DNA of 64,000 nucleotides from Burkholderiales bacterium (GCA_015075645.1 JABTUF010000006.1:310001-374000), one strand, 5' to 3'. Shown: positions 18,779-27,873, numbered from the stretch's first letter. The notes: a model not told the origin generated them from the letters alone. Numbers and translations: made by a program.

Positions 18779-20034
18779 TGCGCCCGCGCACCGTCCTCGC
18801 GCTCGAGCAGGCGCTGTCGCTGCCGTCGGCGACGCTGCGCTTCGTCCAGTTGGGCTGGCGCGTGATCCGCATCGAGTCGACGCCCTCGGGCGACGGACTC
18901 CCCGGCGACCCGAACCGCTACATCGGCCGCGAGGCGGTCGACGCCGACCGCCGCACCTACTTCGTCGCGCCCAACGTCGGCAAGGAGGCGGTCGCGCTGA
19001 ACCTCAAGGACCCGCGCGGCCGCGAGGCGCTCGCGCGGATCGTCCGCGCGCTCGACGTCGACGTGTTCTGCTGCAACGTGCTGCCGTCGCGCTACCGCGC
19101 GCTCGGCATCGACTACGAGACCCTCTCCGCCGCGAAGCCCGACCTGATCTGGGCCGGCATCTCCGCGCTCGGCCCGGACTATCCGGACGTGCCGGGTTAC
19201 GACCCGGTGCTGCAGGCGATGGCCGGGTTCATGGAGATCACCGGCGATCCGAACGGGCCGCCGATGGTGACCGGCGTGCCGCTCGTCGACCTCAAGGCGG
19301 GCGACGAGGTCTACGCGAACGTGCTGCTCGCGCTCCTCGAGCGCGCGGAGACCGGCCGCGGCAGGCGCATCGACGTGTCGATGCTGCAGGCCGCCGCCTC
19401 CTGGCTCATCACGACGCTGCCGCTGGTCGACTTCGACTGCGAACCCGCGGAGATCACGCGCGCGGGCAACGAGCACCGCAAGTTCATTCCGACCAACGTC
19501 TATCCGACCCGCGACGGCTTCGTCTACCTCGCGGTCGGCTCGGACGTGCAGTGGAAGCGCCTGACGGCCACGCCGATGTTCGCGCCCGCCGCCACGCCGC
19601 TCCGGACGACCAACGCCGGACGCGCGCAGGATCGCGCCCGGCTTCGCGCCGACATGACGGCGGTCACCTCCGCGCATTCGACGCGCGAGATCTCCGACAC
19701 GCTCTCGGGCGCGACGATTCCCTGGGCCGCGATCCACGACATCCGCCAGGTGCGCGACCTGCCCGCGCTCGCGGAGGCGTTCACGTCCACCCGGACGCCC
19801 GACGGGCGGCGCATCCGCATGCAGCCGCCGGGCACGAGCCACGAGGGCATGCGGCACGAGTATCCGTTCCCGCCGAAGTACGGCGAGCACACCCGCGCGG
19901 TGCTCGCGGAGGCGGGGTACGGCGACGTCGAGATCGACGCGCTCGCGCAGGCGGGCGTGGCAGCGGGACCTTCCGACGGCGCGCTCGCGCCGCGCGAAGC
20001 GAACAACACCCACCTCGAAGGAGCACGACCATGA
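18778..20034 (+). CDS. Class III CoA-transferase (CaiB/BaiF family)
   Basis: A 418-aa family III CoA-transferase. The nucleophilic aspartate is Asp171 in TGVPLVDLKAGDEV, and NLKDPRGREALARIV is the usual early motif. The chain begins MRPRTVLALEQALSLPSATL without the normal EIG motif, so it is a divergent member. Its start overlaps the molybdenum subunit stop by 1 bp (TGATG) and its stop overlaps the next start (ATGA). This places CoA transfer next to Mo-dependent hydroxylation and binding-protein uptake. It differs clearly from the tandem pair at 24-27 kb. Confidence 0.82.
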   Translation: MRPRTVLALEQALSLPSATLRFVQLGWRVIRIESTPSGDGLPGDPNRYIGREAVDADRRTYFVAPNVGKEAVALNLKDPRGREALARIVRALDVDVFCCNVLPSRYRALGIDYETLSAAKPDLIWAGISALGPDYPDVPGYDPVLQAMAGFMEITGDPNGPPMVTGVPLVDLKAGDEVYANVLLALLERAETGRGRRIDVSMLQAAASWLITTLPLVDFDCEPAEITRAGNEHRKFIPTNVYPTRDGFVYLAVGSDVQWKRLTATPMFAPAATPLRTTNAGRAQDRARLRADMTAVTSAHSTREISDTLSGATIPWAAIHDIRQVRDLPALAEAFTSTRTPDGRRIRMQPPGTSHEGMRHEYPFPPKYGEHTRAVLAEAGYGDVEIDALAQAGVAAGPSDGALAPREANNTHLEGARP

Positions 20035-21179
20035 AGACCTCCCTGGCTCTCCGCACGGTGCTGGCGCTCGCGCTGGTGTCGACCGCGGCCACCGCGCAAG
20101 TGAAGATCGGCGTCATCGCCTCGGCGACCGGACCGACGGCCGTCGTCGGCATCCCGCAGAAGAACACGGCCGCGCTGCTGCCGAAGAAGGTCGGCGACCT
20201 CACCGTCGAGTACGTCGTGCTCGACGACGCGAGCGATCCGACCAAGACGGTCATGGACGTCAAGAAGCTCCTCGCCGAGGAGAAGATCGACGCCCTGATC
20301 GGCCCGTCGGGCTCGCCCAACGCGGTCGGCGTGGTGCCGTTCATGGCGGAGAGCGGCACGCCGATGCTCGCGCCGGTCGGCACCACCGCCGTCGTCCTGC
20401 CGATGGACGACAAGAAGCGCTGGGTCTTCAAGACCACGCAGAACGACGCGCTGATCTCCGACGCGCTGATCTCGCACATGAAGAAGCACGGCGTGAAGAC
20501 CGTCGGCTTCATCGGATTCAACGACCCCTACGGCGAGAACTGGTACGGCGTGTTCAGCGCGCAGGCGCAGAAGGCCGGCATTAAGATCGTCGCGAACGAG
20601 CGCTACCTGCGCTCCGACAGCTCGGTGACCGGACAGGTCGCCAAGCTGATGGCCGCGAAGCCCGACGCCGTGCTGATCGCGGCGGCCGGCGGTCCGACGG
20701 TGCTGCCGCACACGACGCTGTTCGACGCCGGATACAAGGGCCGCATCTACCAGACCCACGGCGCCGCGGCCCCCGCGTTCCTGAAGCTCGGCGGCCCGAA
20801 GGTCGAAGGCGCCGTCCTCGCGGCGAGCCTGATGCTGGTGCTCCCCGAGATTCCCGACAGCGTGCCGTCGAAGAAGGTCGCGCAGGACTACGTCGCCGCC
20901 TACGAGAAGATGTACGGCGAGAAGCCCGCGACCTTCGGCGCGAACGTCTACGACGCCGGGCTCCTGCTGCAACGGGCGATTCCCGAGGCGGCGAAGCGCG
21001 GCAAGCCGGGCACGCCGCAGTTCCGCGCGGCGCTGCGCGACGCCCTGGAGGGCACGAAGGAACTGGTCGGCACGCAGGGCGTCTACAACATGACACCGGC
21101 CGATCACTCGGGCTTCGACGATCGCGGCCGCGAACTGATCACCGTCCGCGACGGGAAGTGGCAGCTCGTCAAGGATTGA
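20031..21179 (+). CDS. Periplasmic ligand-binding protein, LivJ/LivK type
   Basis: A 382-aa type I periplasmic binding protein. The signal peptide is MKTSLALRTVLALALVSTAA, cut after TAQ. The mature part begins VKIGVIASATGPTAVVG and includes the hinge-region segment GFIGFNDPYGENWYG. It would capture an organic-acid or amino-acid-like substrate for a Liv-type ABC importer. No permease follows, so it must use the LivHMGF set at 39.7-43.1 kb or one elsewhere. It is the most divergent of the four binding proteins here. AAGGAG lies about 6 bases upstream of the ATG. Confidence 0.88.
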   Translation: MKTSLALRTVLALALVSTAATAQVKIGVIASATGPTAVVGIPQKNTAALLPKKVGDLTVEYVVLDDASDPTKTVMDVKKLLAEEKIDALIGPSGSPNAVGVVPFMAESGTPMLAPVGTTAVVLPMDDKKRWVFKTTQNDALISDALISHMKKHGVKTVGFIGFNDPYGENWYGVFSAQAQKAGIKIVANERYLRSDSSVTGQVAKLMAAKPDAVLIAAAGGPTVLPHTTLFDAGYKGRIYQTHGAAAPAFLKLGGPKVEGAVLAASLMLVLPEIPDSVPSKKVAQDYVAAYEKMYGEKPATFGANVYDAGLLLQRAIPEAAKRGKPGTPQFRAALRDALEGTKELVGTQGVYNMTPADHSGFDDRGRELITVRDGKWQLVKD

Positions 21180-21186
21180 CGTGCAT

Positions 21187-21220
21187 CGTTCACCCGCCGG
21201 CCCCGGCCGGCGGATGAACG
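21187..21220 (+). terminator. Strong hairpin after the binding-protein gene
   Basis: Eight bases after the stop, a 16-bp stem with one mismatch and a 2-base loop forms between 21187-21202 and 21205-21220 (CGTTCA-CCGCCGGCC paired with GGCCGGCGG-TGAACG). There is no T run, so it may be a Rho-assisted or attenuating hairpin, or a 3' stabiliser of the operon message. Confidence 0.5.
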
Positions 21221-21380
21221 CCCCGCGCGTGCGCGATCGCGGGCGCGCCGCGCGGGGCGAGCAGCTACCTCCGGGGATCCCGGTGGCCTTCGCGACGTCG
21301 GCACCGTCGCTTGTCGTCCGCCGCAGCGGGTCCCGGAGCGATAATGCGTTCGCGATCGACGCATTCCCGGGAGTCCCACG

Positions 21381-22553
21381 ATGAACTTCGACCTGACCGA
21401 GGAGCAGCGGCTCCTCGTCCGCACGCTGCGCGACTTCGTGGAGGCCGAACTCCTCCCGCTCGAGGAGGAGATCGAGACGACCGGGCAACTCGCCCCCGAG
21501 AAGGCGCGCGCGCTCTTCGAGCGTTCGCGCGCGCACGGCTTCTACGCGATGAACATCCCGGAGGAGTACGGCGGCGGCGGCCTCTCGGCCGTGGACACGA
21601 TGCTGGTCGAGGAACAATTCGGCCACGCGAAGGACATCCTGATTCGCCGCGCGTTCGGCAACGTCTACGAGTCGCTGCTCGAGGGCACGGCCGAGCAGAA
21701 GGACCGCTTCCTGCGCCCTGCGGTGCGCGGCGAGCGCACCTGCTCGATCGCGATCACCGAACCGGACGCGGGCTCCGACGCTGCGTCGATCAAGACGCGC
21801 GCGGTGCGCGACGGCGACGGGTGGCTTCTGACCGGCAAGAAGCACTTCATCAGCGACGGGCTCTACTCGGACTTCTTCATCGTGTCGGCGGTCACCGATC
21901 CGGACGCGCGCCCGCGCCACGTCTCCCTGTTCCTGATCGACAAGGACCAGCCCGGGGTGGTCGTCGGACGCAACCAGGAGATGATGGGGCTCACCGGCAC
22001 GAGCCACGTCGAGCTCTTCTTCGAGGGCGTGCGCGCCGGCCGCGACCGGCTGCTCGGCGCCGAGGGCCAGGGGCTCGCGATCGCCTACTCGACGCTCGGG
22101 CGCGTGCGCCTCGCGCAGGTCGGCGCGCGGGCGATCGGCAAGGCGTGCCGGCTCGCGACGATGATGACGACGCAGGCGAACGAGCGGCGCCAGTTCGGCA
22201 AGGCGATCGGCGAGTTCCAGATGATCCAGCAGATGATCGCCGACAGCGCGATCGAGATCAACGCCGCGCGGCTCATGCTGCTGCGCGCGGCGTGGGAGAT
22301 CGACCAGGGGCGCGACGCGCGCGACTGGATCTCGATGGTCAAGGTCGAGGCCGCCGAGACGCTCGGGAGGGTCGCCGACCGGGCGGTGCAGGTCTTCGGC
22401 GGCATGGGCTACTGCCGCGAACTGCCGGTCGAGCGCCTCTACCGCGACGCACGCATCTACCGGATCTTCGACGGCACCTCGGAGATCCACCGCACGGTGA
22501 TCGCGCGAGGCGCGCTCAAGCGCGGCGCGGCGGCGTGGGACATCGGAGCCTGA
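21381..22553 (+). CDS. Acyl-CoA dehydrogenase
   Basis: A 390-aa flavoprotein with the FAD-binding motif AITEPDAGSDAAS, GKKHFISDG and the C-terminal ERRQFGKAIGEFQMIQ. The segment ahead of GTSEIH reads RIFDGTSEI, so Asp stands where medium-chain enzymes have Glu. It is separated from the operon by 201 bp and a hairpin, so it may be transcribed on its own. GGGAG occurs about 8 bases before the ATG. It differs clearly from the acyl-CoA dehydrogenase at 11.9 kb; the two probably act on different intermediates. Confidence 0.87.
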   Translation: MNFDLTEEQRLLVRTLRDFVEAELLPLEEEIETTGQLAPEKARALFERSRAHGFYAMNIPEEYGGGGLSAVDTMLVEEQFGHAKDILIRRAFGNVYESLLEGTAEQKDRFLRPAVRGERTCSIAITEPDAGSDAASIKTRAVRDGDGWLLTGKKHFISDGLYSDFFIVSAVTDPDARPRHVSLFLIDKDQPGVVVGRNQEMMGLTGTSHVELFFEGVRAGRDRLLGAEGQGLAIAYSTLGRVRLAQVGARAIGKACRLATMMTTQANERRQFGKAIGEFQMIQQMIADSAIEINAARLMLLRAAWEIDQGRDARDWISMVKVEAAETLGRVADRAVQVFGGMGYCRELPVERLYRDARIYRIFDGTSEIHRTVIARGALKRGAAAWDIGA

Positions 22554-22587
22554 TCGGCGACTACCGGCGCCAGATCGTCCGGCCCCG

Positions 22588-22619
22588 GTCGCGGTCCGTC
22601 GGACGGCACCGACCGCGAC
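22588..22619. terminator. Inverted repeat between converging genes
   Basis: GTCGCGGTC (22588-22596) pairs with GACCGCGAC (22611-22619) around a 14-base loop. It lies between the converging stops at 22553 and 22714, where a bidirectional terminator would be useful. It has no T run. Confidence 0.3.
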
Positions 22620-22713
22620 GCGACCGGCCCGTGTCCGCGCGGTGGCAAGCCGTTCGGATTCAGTACAGCCCGAGCGTCGTGCCGCCGACGAGCGACGTGA
22701 ACGCGCCCACCCG

Positions 22714-23502
22714 CTACCGCCCCTGCCAGTTCGGCTTGCGCCTCTCCGCGAACGCGCGCGGACCTTCCTTCGCGTCCTCGCTCGCCAGCATGCGCTCGGC
22801 CGCCGGATAACGCCGGGTCATCGCGGCTTCCAGTCCGGGCTCGTCGAGGCTCTGCAACATCACCTGTTTCGACGCCTCGAGCGCGAGCGGCGCGCACGCG
22901 AGGAGTTCGTCGACGAGCGCGCGCGTGCGCGCGGCGAGTTCGGCCTTCGGCACCACCTCGTTGACGAGCCCGATGCGTTGCGCGTCGGCCGCGCTCATGC
23001 GCCGCGCGGTGAGCACGAGGCCCATCGCTTCCTTCATCGGCAGCGTGCGCGCGAGCCGCTGCAGCGCGCCGCCTCCCAGCGCCGCCAGCCCGACCCTCGG
23101 TTCGGGCAGGCCGAACTGCGCGTGCTCGGCCGCGATCGCGAGGTCGCAGGCGGCGAGGATCTCGAAGCCGCCGCCGAGGCACAGCCCGTTGACCGAGGCG
23201 ATCACCGGCTTGAAGAGGTCGAAGCGCTTGGTGATGCCGGCGAAACCGCCGTACGGATACTCGTAGCTGCCGGTCCGCGCGAGCGACTTCAAGTCGGTTC
23301 CGACGCAGAACGCGCGATCGCCGGCTCCGGTGATCACGGCCACGCGCAGCTCGGGGTCGGCCGCATACAGGTCGAACGCGCGGGACAGTTCGACGTGCGC
23401 GTCGAGATGCAGCGCATTGAGCACGTCCGGGCGGTCGATCGTGATCGTCAGGACGTGCCCTGCGCGGTCGAGCCGGCAGAAGCGGAAGCTGTCGTCGGTC
23501 AT
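22714..23502 (-). CDS. Enoyl-CoA hydratase/isomerase family protein
   Basis: A 262-aa crotonase with the oxyanion segments AFCVGTDLKSLA and NGLCLGGGFEILAACDLAIA and the later LPEPRVGLAALGGGALQRL. The first catalytic Glu (GGGFE) is present; the second position reads PEPRVGL, which keeps Glu. The C-terminal FAERRKPNWQGR is typical. It could hydrate or isomerise the CoA ester produced by the CoA-transferase/MaoC genes upstream on the same strand. It is the last gene of the minus-strand run, 23 bp after the Gfo/Idh gene. Confidence 0.87.
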   Translation of the reverse strand: MTDDSFRFCRLDRAGHVLTITIDRPDVLNALHLDAHVELSRAFDLYAADPELRVAVITGAGDRAFCVGTDLKSLARTGSYEYPYGGFAGITKRFDLFKPVIASVNGLCLGGGFEILAACDLAIAAEHAQFGLPEPRVGLAALGGGALQRLARTLPMKEAMGLVLTARRMSAADAQRIGLVNEVVPKAELAARTRALVDELLACAPLALEASKQVMLQSLDEPGLEAAMTRRYPAAERMLASEDAKEGPRAFAERRKPNWQGR

Positions 23503-23525
23503 GGTCGTCTCGGGTGGGCCACCGG

Positions 23526-24551
23526 TCAGTGCCTGCGGCGCGCGAGGAACTCGGCGAGCGTGTCGTCGATCACCTTCGCCGTGCGCATCGCCGACTCGGG
23601 CGTGCTCGCGCACCGCCCCTGCCCGTTCAGCTCGTCGACGATCGTCTGGACGAGCGGCTGGTGGACGAACGGCGGATCGGCGATCGGGATCTCCTCGACC
23701 GACTCGCCGCGGTGGATGCGGATGGGCGCGGGCGGGCGCCCGGACGGCGGCGAGAGCGGCGGGAACGTCGAGTAGCGTATGCGGCCGGTCGCGCCGACGA
23801 TCTCGTTGACCTCGTCGTCGATGTCGGTCGCGAAGCACCAGGCGCCGCTGCCGTACGCGCCGCCCTCGTAGCGCCACGAGGCGGCCACGACGTCCTCCGG
23901 AGGATAGGCGCCGGCCTGGTTGTCGGCGAACGCGCGGACCTCGGCGATCGGGCCGACCACGAAGTCCAGGATGTCGAGCGTGTGTCCGACGGCCTCGAAG
24001 TAGATGCCGCCGCCGGAGGTCTTCGGATCGAGCCGCCAACCCCAGAACGGACCCCGCAGGGCCTCGGCATCCGGGATGCGATGGAAGTGCCGCGAGATCG
24101 TCATGCGGACCGGTCCGATCGCCCCCGACTGCACGAGGTCGCGCAAGGCGGTGAAGCGCGGGAGCGCGCGCCGGTAGTAGGCGATCCACAACGGAACCTT
24201 GGCCGCGTGGCACGCCTGCGCCATCTCGCGGCACTCGGCGTGGCTCATGCCCATCGGCTTCTCGACCAGCACCGGCTTGCCGGCGGCCGCGCAGCGCAGC
24301 ACGTAGTCGCGGTGCGAGTCGGTGCGGGTCGCGATGTAGACGGCGTCGACGTCCGTCGCGCGAATGAGCGCGTCCGCGTCCGCCTCGGCGCGGCACTGGT
24401 TGCCGAGCGTGCGCGCGAACTCCGACGCGCGATCGAAGTTGCGGTCGTGGACGGCCGCCAGCGCCGAATTCGCGGCACGCCAGAGGGCCGGGCCGCTCTT
24501 CATCCTGGCGACCTCGCCGCAACCGATCATGCCCCAGCGTATCGTTCTCAT
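23526..24551 (-). CDS. Gfo/Idh/MocA-family oxidoreductase
   Basis: A 341-aa NAD(P)-dependent dehydrogenase with the Rossmann motif GMIGCGEVA at the N-terminus and the catalytic-lysine motif VLVEKPMGMSHAECREM near residue 95. The C-terminal alpha/beta domain carries a GGGIYFEAVGHTLDIL segment. The family oxidises ring or chain hydroxyls of sugars, inositols and related cyclitols. It is one of three Gfo/Idh genes in the window. AGGA lies 5 bases before the ATG. Confidence 0.87.
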   Translation of the reverse strand: MRTIRWGMIGCGEVARMKSGPALWRAANSALAAVHDRNFDRASEFARTLGNQCRAEADADALIRATDVDAVYIATRTDSHRDYVLRCAAAGKPVLVEKPMGMSHAECREMAQACHAAKVPLWIAYYRRALPRFTALRDLVQSGAIGPVRMTISRHFHRIPDAEALRGPFWGWRLDPKTSGGGIYFEAVGHTLDILDFVVGPIAEVRAFADNQAGAYPPEDVVAASWRYEGGAYGSGAWCFATDIDDEVNEIVGATGRIRYSTFPPLSPPSGRPPAPIRIHRGESVEEIPIADPPFVHQPLVQTIVDELNGQGRCASTPESAMRTAKVIDDTLAEFLARRRH

Positions 24552-24621
24552 CGCGTCCTTTCGCGGTTCATGGCGGCCTCGCCGCCGTCGATCGTGCCCA
24601 TCGCTCGCGCGCCGATGCCGC

Positions 24622-25857
24622 TCAGGTCGCCCCGCCCGGGCGCGCCGCGGGCTCGGCGTACAGCACGCCGTCGGCGACCATCGCGTCGACCTCGTCCGCG
24701 CGGAATCCGAGCATGTTCGCGATGTCCCGGTTGTGCTGGCCGAGGAGCGGCGCGGGCGTGCGCGGCGTCGTATCGCAGTCGGAGAAGCGGAACGGCAGGT
24801 TGGGGAGCCGGATGCGTCCCAGCACCGGATGGTCCTGCTCGACGATCATGCCGCGCGCGAGAATCTGCGGGTCGGCGACCACCTCGTCGATCCGCTGCAC
24901 CTTCGCGCAGGGCACGCCGGCCGCGTCGAGCGCGGCGAGGCAGGCCGCGACCGACGGCTGCGCCATCGCCCACGCGCGCACGACCGGCAGGAGGGTCGCG
25001 CGGTGCGCGTTGCGGCCCTCCTGGTCGTGAAAACGCGTGTCCGCGGCGAACGCTTCGCCGCCGACGAGCCGCGCGAGGCGCTTCCACGCATCGTCGACCT
25101 GCGCGGCGATCACGAAATACCCGTCGCGCCCCTCGAACACGCCGTAGAGCGTCGACTGCGGCAGGTCGTGTCCGGTCTGCGCCGGGATCTCGGTCCCGCC
25201 GGAGAGCGTGTAGCACTGCACCGCGTACTCGTGCATCGACACCATCGTGTCGTAGAGCGCGAGGTCGATGTGCTGGCCGCGCCCGGACTTGGCGCGGCCG
25301 AGGAGCGCGGCGCACACCGCGGCGACGCCGTGGATGCCGGTGTACATGTCGGCGAGCGCGATGCGGAAGAGCGGCGGCGGCGCGCCGGGCTCGCCGAGCA
25401 TCGCCATCGCGCCGGACTTCGCTTCCGCGATCAACCCGTAGCCCGCCTGCCCGGCGTCGGGGCCGGTGTGTCCGTTGGCGGAGACCGAGCAGTACACGAG
25501 GCGCGGATTGCGCGCGGAGAGCGCCGCGTAGCCCAGTCCCAGCCGTTCCATCGTCCCGGGACGATAGTTCTCGACGAACACGTCGGCGCTGTCGACGAGC
25601 CGGTGCATGAGGTCGAGGCCGCGCGGGTCCTTCAGGTTCACGCACAGTCCCTGCTTCCCCATGTTCTGCTGCAGGTAGTAGCCGCTCTGCCCGCCGATGA
25701 AGAACGGATGCCGGCGGCCGGGGTCACCTGCCGTCGGCCGCTCGACCTTGATCACCTCCGCGCCCATCGCGGCGAGGCAGCGCGACAGGAACGGCCCCGC
25801 GATGAAGTGGCTGTAATCGACGACGCGATAGCCTTCGAGCGGCCGATCCTGGCTCAT
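24622..25857 (-). CDS. Class III CoA-transferase, copy 1 of a tandem pair
   Basis: A 411-aa CaiB/BaiF enzyme with Asp170 (FRIALADMYTG) as nucleophile, the N-terminal VVDYSHFIAGPFLSRCLAAMGA, NLKDPRGLDL and ENYRPGTMERLGLGY. It is clearly paralogous to the next gene upstream on the strand, alike in well over half of positions by eye over the whole length. Both keep the nucleophile, so both are probably active, perhaps as a hetero-oligomer as in SmtAB or BbsEF. The donor may be succinyl-CoA or another acyl-CoA made nearby. Confidence 0.88.
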   Translation of the reverse strand: MSQDRPLEGYRVVDYSHFIAGPFLSRCLAAMGAEVIKVERPTAGDPGRRHPFFIGGQSGYYLQQNMGKQGLCVNLKDPRGLDLMHRLVDSADVFVENYRPGTMERLGLGYAALSARNPRLVYCSVSANGHTGPDAGQAGYGLIAEAKSGAMAMLGEPGAPPPLFRIALADMYTGIHGVAAVCAALLGRAKSGRGQHIDLALYDTMVSMHEYAVQCYTLSGGTEIPAQTGHDLPQSTLYGVFEGRDGYFVIAAQVDDAWKRLARLVGGEAFAADTRFHDQEGRNAHRATLLPVVRAWAMAQPSVAACLAALDAAGVPCAKVQRIDEVVADPQILARGMIVEQDHPVLGRIRLPNLPFRFSDCDTTPRTPAPLLGQHNRDIANMLGFRADEVDAMVADGVLYAEPAARPGGAT

Positions 25858-25930
25858 GTGCGTGCTCGCTCGAAAGGTGTCGGACACGCGTCCGGCGCCG
25901 CGGGGGGCTGTCTCATCGCTCGCGGCCGGG

Positions 25931-27172
25931 TCACTGCCCGGCGGGCAGGCGTGGGACGGCGGGCTCGGCGTGGAGTACGCCGTCGGCCACCATCGCGTCG
26001 ATCTCGACGGACGAGAAACCGAGCGCGGACGCGATCTCGCGGTTGTGCTGCCCGAGGAGCGGTGCCGCCGTGCGCACGCTGGCGTCGCAGTCCGAGAACT
26101 TGAATGGCACGTTCGCGAGTTCGACGCGGCCCAGCACCGGATGCTGCTGCTCAACGATCATGCCGCGCGCTCGCACCTGCGGATCGGCGAGTACCTTCTC
26201 GATCGGCTGCACCGGCGCGGCAGGCACCTCGACCGATTCGAGCGCCGCGAGGCAGGCGGCCACCGAGGGCTGCGCCGCCACCCACGCGCGCACGAGGGCG
26301 ACGACCTCCCGGTTGTTCGCGTTGCGCCCCTCGGCGGAGTGGAACCGCGTGTCGTTCGCGAGCGCATCGCCGCCGACCAGGCGCGCGAGCCGCTTCCACG
26401 CATCGTCGACCTGCGCCGCGATGACGAGTTCCCCGTCGCGCGCGGAGAACACGCCGTAGACGGTCGACTGCGGCAGGTCGCTGCCGCTGCGCCGCGGGAC
26501 GTCGCGACCATCGCTCATCGTGCAGCACTGCACCGCGAAGTCGTGCATCGACACCATGCAGTCGAGCAGCGCGACGTCCACGTGGCGCCCGCGTCCGGTC
26601 GCCTGCCGTCCGTAGAGCGCCGCGCACACGGCCGCGACCCCGTGGATGCCGGCGTACATGTCGGCGATCGGCATCCGGAAGAGCGGCGGCGCCTCGCCCG
26701 GATTGCCGAGGAGGTCCATCGCACCGCTCTCCGCTTCCGCGAGCGCGCCGAACCCGGGGCGCGAGGCCTTCGGTCCGGTGTGGCCGTAGGCGGAGACCGA
26801 GCAGTACACGAGGCCGGGATGCTCCTTCGAAAGCGCTGCATAGCCGAGCCCGAGCTTGTCGAGCGCGCCGGGCCGGTAGTTCTCGACGAACACGTCGGCG
26901 CTTCGCACCAGCTCGCGCACGAGCTTCAGCCCGCGCGCGTCCTTGAGGTCGACGCACAGCCCCTTCTTGCCCATGTTCTGCTGCAGGAAGTAGCCGCTCT
27001 GCCCGTCCTTGAAGTACGCGTGGTGGCGTCCGGCGTCGCCGGCGGTCGGACGCTCGACCTTGATCACCTCGGCGCCGAGCCCCGCGAGGCAGCGCGACAG
27101 GTACGGGCCGGCGAGGAAGTGCGTGTAGTCGACGACGCGGACGCCGGCGAGGGGGAGCGGAGCGCTGTTCAT
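25931..27172 (-). CDS. Class III CoA-transferase, copy 2 of a tandem pair
   Basis: A 413-aa CaiB/BaiF enzyme with Asp171 in FRMPIADMYAG and the same motif order as its neighbour (VVDYTHFLAGPYLSRCLAGLGA, DLKDARGLKL, ENYRPGALDKLGLGY). The C-terminal third, including DLPQSTVYGVF and QVDDAWKRLARLVGG, is nearly superimposable on copy 1. The pair most likely arose by local duplication. It follows the MaoC gene by 74 bp in the same direction. Confidence 0.88.
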   Translation of the reverse strand: MNSAPLPLAGVRVVDYTHFLAGPYLSRCLAGLGAEVIKVERPTAGDAGRHHAYFKDGQSGYFLQQNMGKKGLCVDLKDARGLKLVRELVRSADVFVENYRPGALDKLGLGYAALSKEHPGLVYCSVSAYGHTGPKASRPGFGALAEAESGAMDLLGNPGEAPPLFRMPIADMYAGIHGVAAVCAALYGRQATGRGRHVDVALLDCMVSMHDFAVQCCTMSDGRDVPRRSGSDLPQSTVYGVFSARDGELVIAAQVDDAWKRLARLVGGDALANDTRFHSAEGRNANNREVVALVRAWVAAQPSVAACLAALESVEVPAAPVQPIEKVLADPQVRARGMIVEQQHPVLGRVELANVPFKFSDCDASVRTAAPLLGQHNREIASALGFSSVEIDAMVADGVLHAEPAVPRLPAGQ

Positions 27173-27246
27173 CGTGGATGTCCGTTCGGGTTCGGGAGGG
27201 CGGTCGGCTCGATCGCCCCGCGCGGCGGATCGTTCGAGCGTGGAGG

Positions 27247-27714
27247 TCAGGTCGCGCCGGCGCGGCGCGGGATCATCAGCTTGTGCTCGCCGCGCTGGAC
27301 GACTTCGCCGCGCTGGTTCACGAGTTCGGTCGGGATCACGACGATGCCCCAGTCCGGTCGCTTCTTCGACGGTCGCTTGCTCGCGACCGTGAAGCGCACG
27401 TGCAGCGTGTCGCCGATGCGGATCGGCGCGAGGAAATCCCAGGTCCATCCGAGCGAGTACCCCGGCAGGAAGCGCAGGTCGGCCTGGCACTTGAGCCCGT
27501 CGGCGATCGAAAGGCCCATGAGCCCGTGCGCGACCCGGCCGCCGAAGTGCGACCGTTTCGCGGATTCCTCATCGACGTGCAGCGGCGTGCGGTCGCCGGA
27601 GAGATCCGCGTAGGCGTCGATCATCGCACCGGTGATCGTCACCTCGGGGCTCGTCCCGGTCTCGCCGACGACGGCGTCGTCCCAGGTCTTCTCGGTTGCG
27701 CCGGTTCGGCTCAT
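27247..27714 (-). CDS. MaoC-like (R)-specific enoyl-CoA hydratase
   Basis: A 155-aa hot-dog-fold protein with the hydratase-2 motif as SGDRTPLHVDEESAK (catalytic Asp and His) and VAHGLMGLSIADGL. It would hydrate or dehydrate a short enoyl-CoA, for example a mesaconyl- or crotonyl-type ester formed by the CoA-transferases. The start at 27714 (MSRTGATEKTW) was chosen because the family core begins directly after; the frame is open for 24 more codons with low-complexity, arginine-rich sequence. It is the first gene of this minus-strand unit and diverges from the LysR gene. Confidence 0.85.
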   Translation of the reverse strand: MSRTGATEKTWDDAVVGETGTSPEVTITGAMIDAYADLSGDRTPLHVDEESAKRSHFGGRVAHGLMGLSIADGLKCQADLRFLPGYSLGWTWDFLAPIRIGDTLHVRFTVASKRPSKKRPDWGIVVIPTELVNQRGEVVQRGEHKLMIPRRAGAT

Positions 27715-27841
27715 CGCACCGTCCTCGTGATCATCGCGCCGGGATCGGGCCCGTCGTGAACCCGGCGGGCGCGATATCGCCGACACGCTGACGATAGGGG
27801 GAGCGTGCGCCGACGTCTACGCGGCGTTCGCAATACGCGCC

Positions 27842-27856
27842 ATTGTGGGCGGCAAT
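27842..27856. promoter_or_regulatory. LysR box 1, ATTG-N7-CAAT
   Basis: Perfect ATTG/CAAT dyad with a 7-base spacer, which fits the T-N11-A rule for LysR-family sites. It lies 128 bp upstream of the MaoC start in the divergent region, the usual place for an activator recognition site. Confidence 0.5.
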
Positions 27857-27873
27857 AGTTCCTATCCTGGAGC

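Noticed and set aside
24622..27172. Assembly duplication of one CoA-transferase gene
   Set aside because: The two copies differ throughout in both protein and DNA and have separate spacers, so this is an old paralogous pair.
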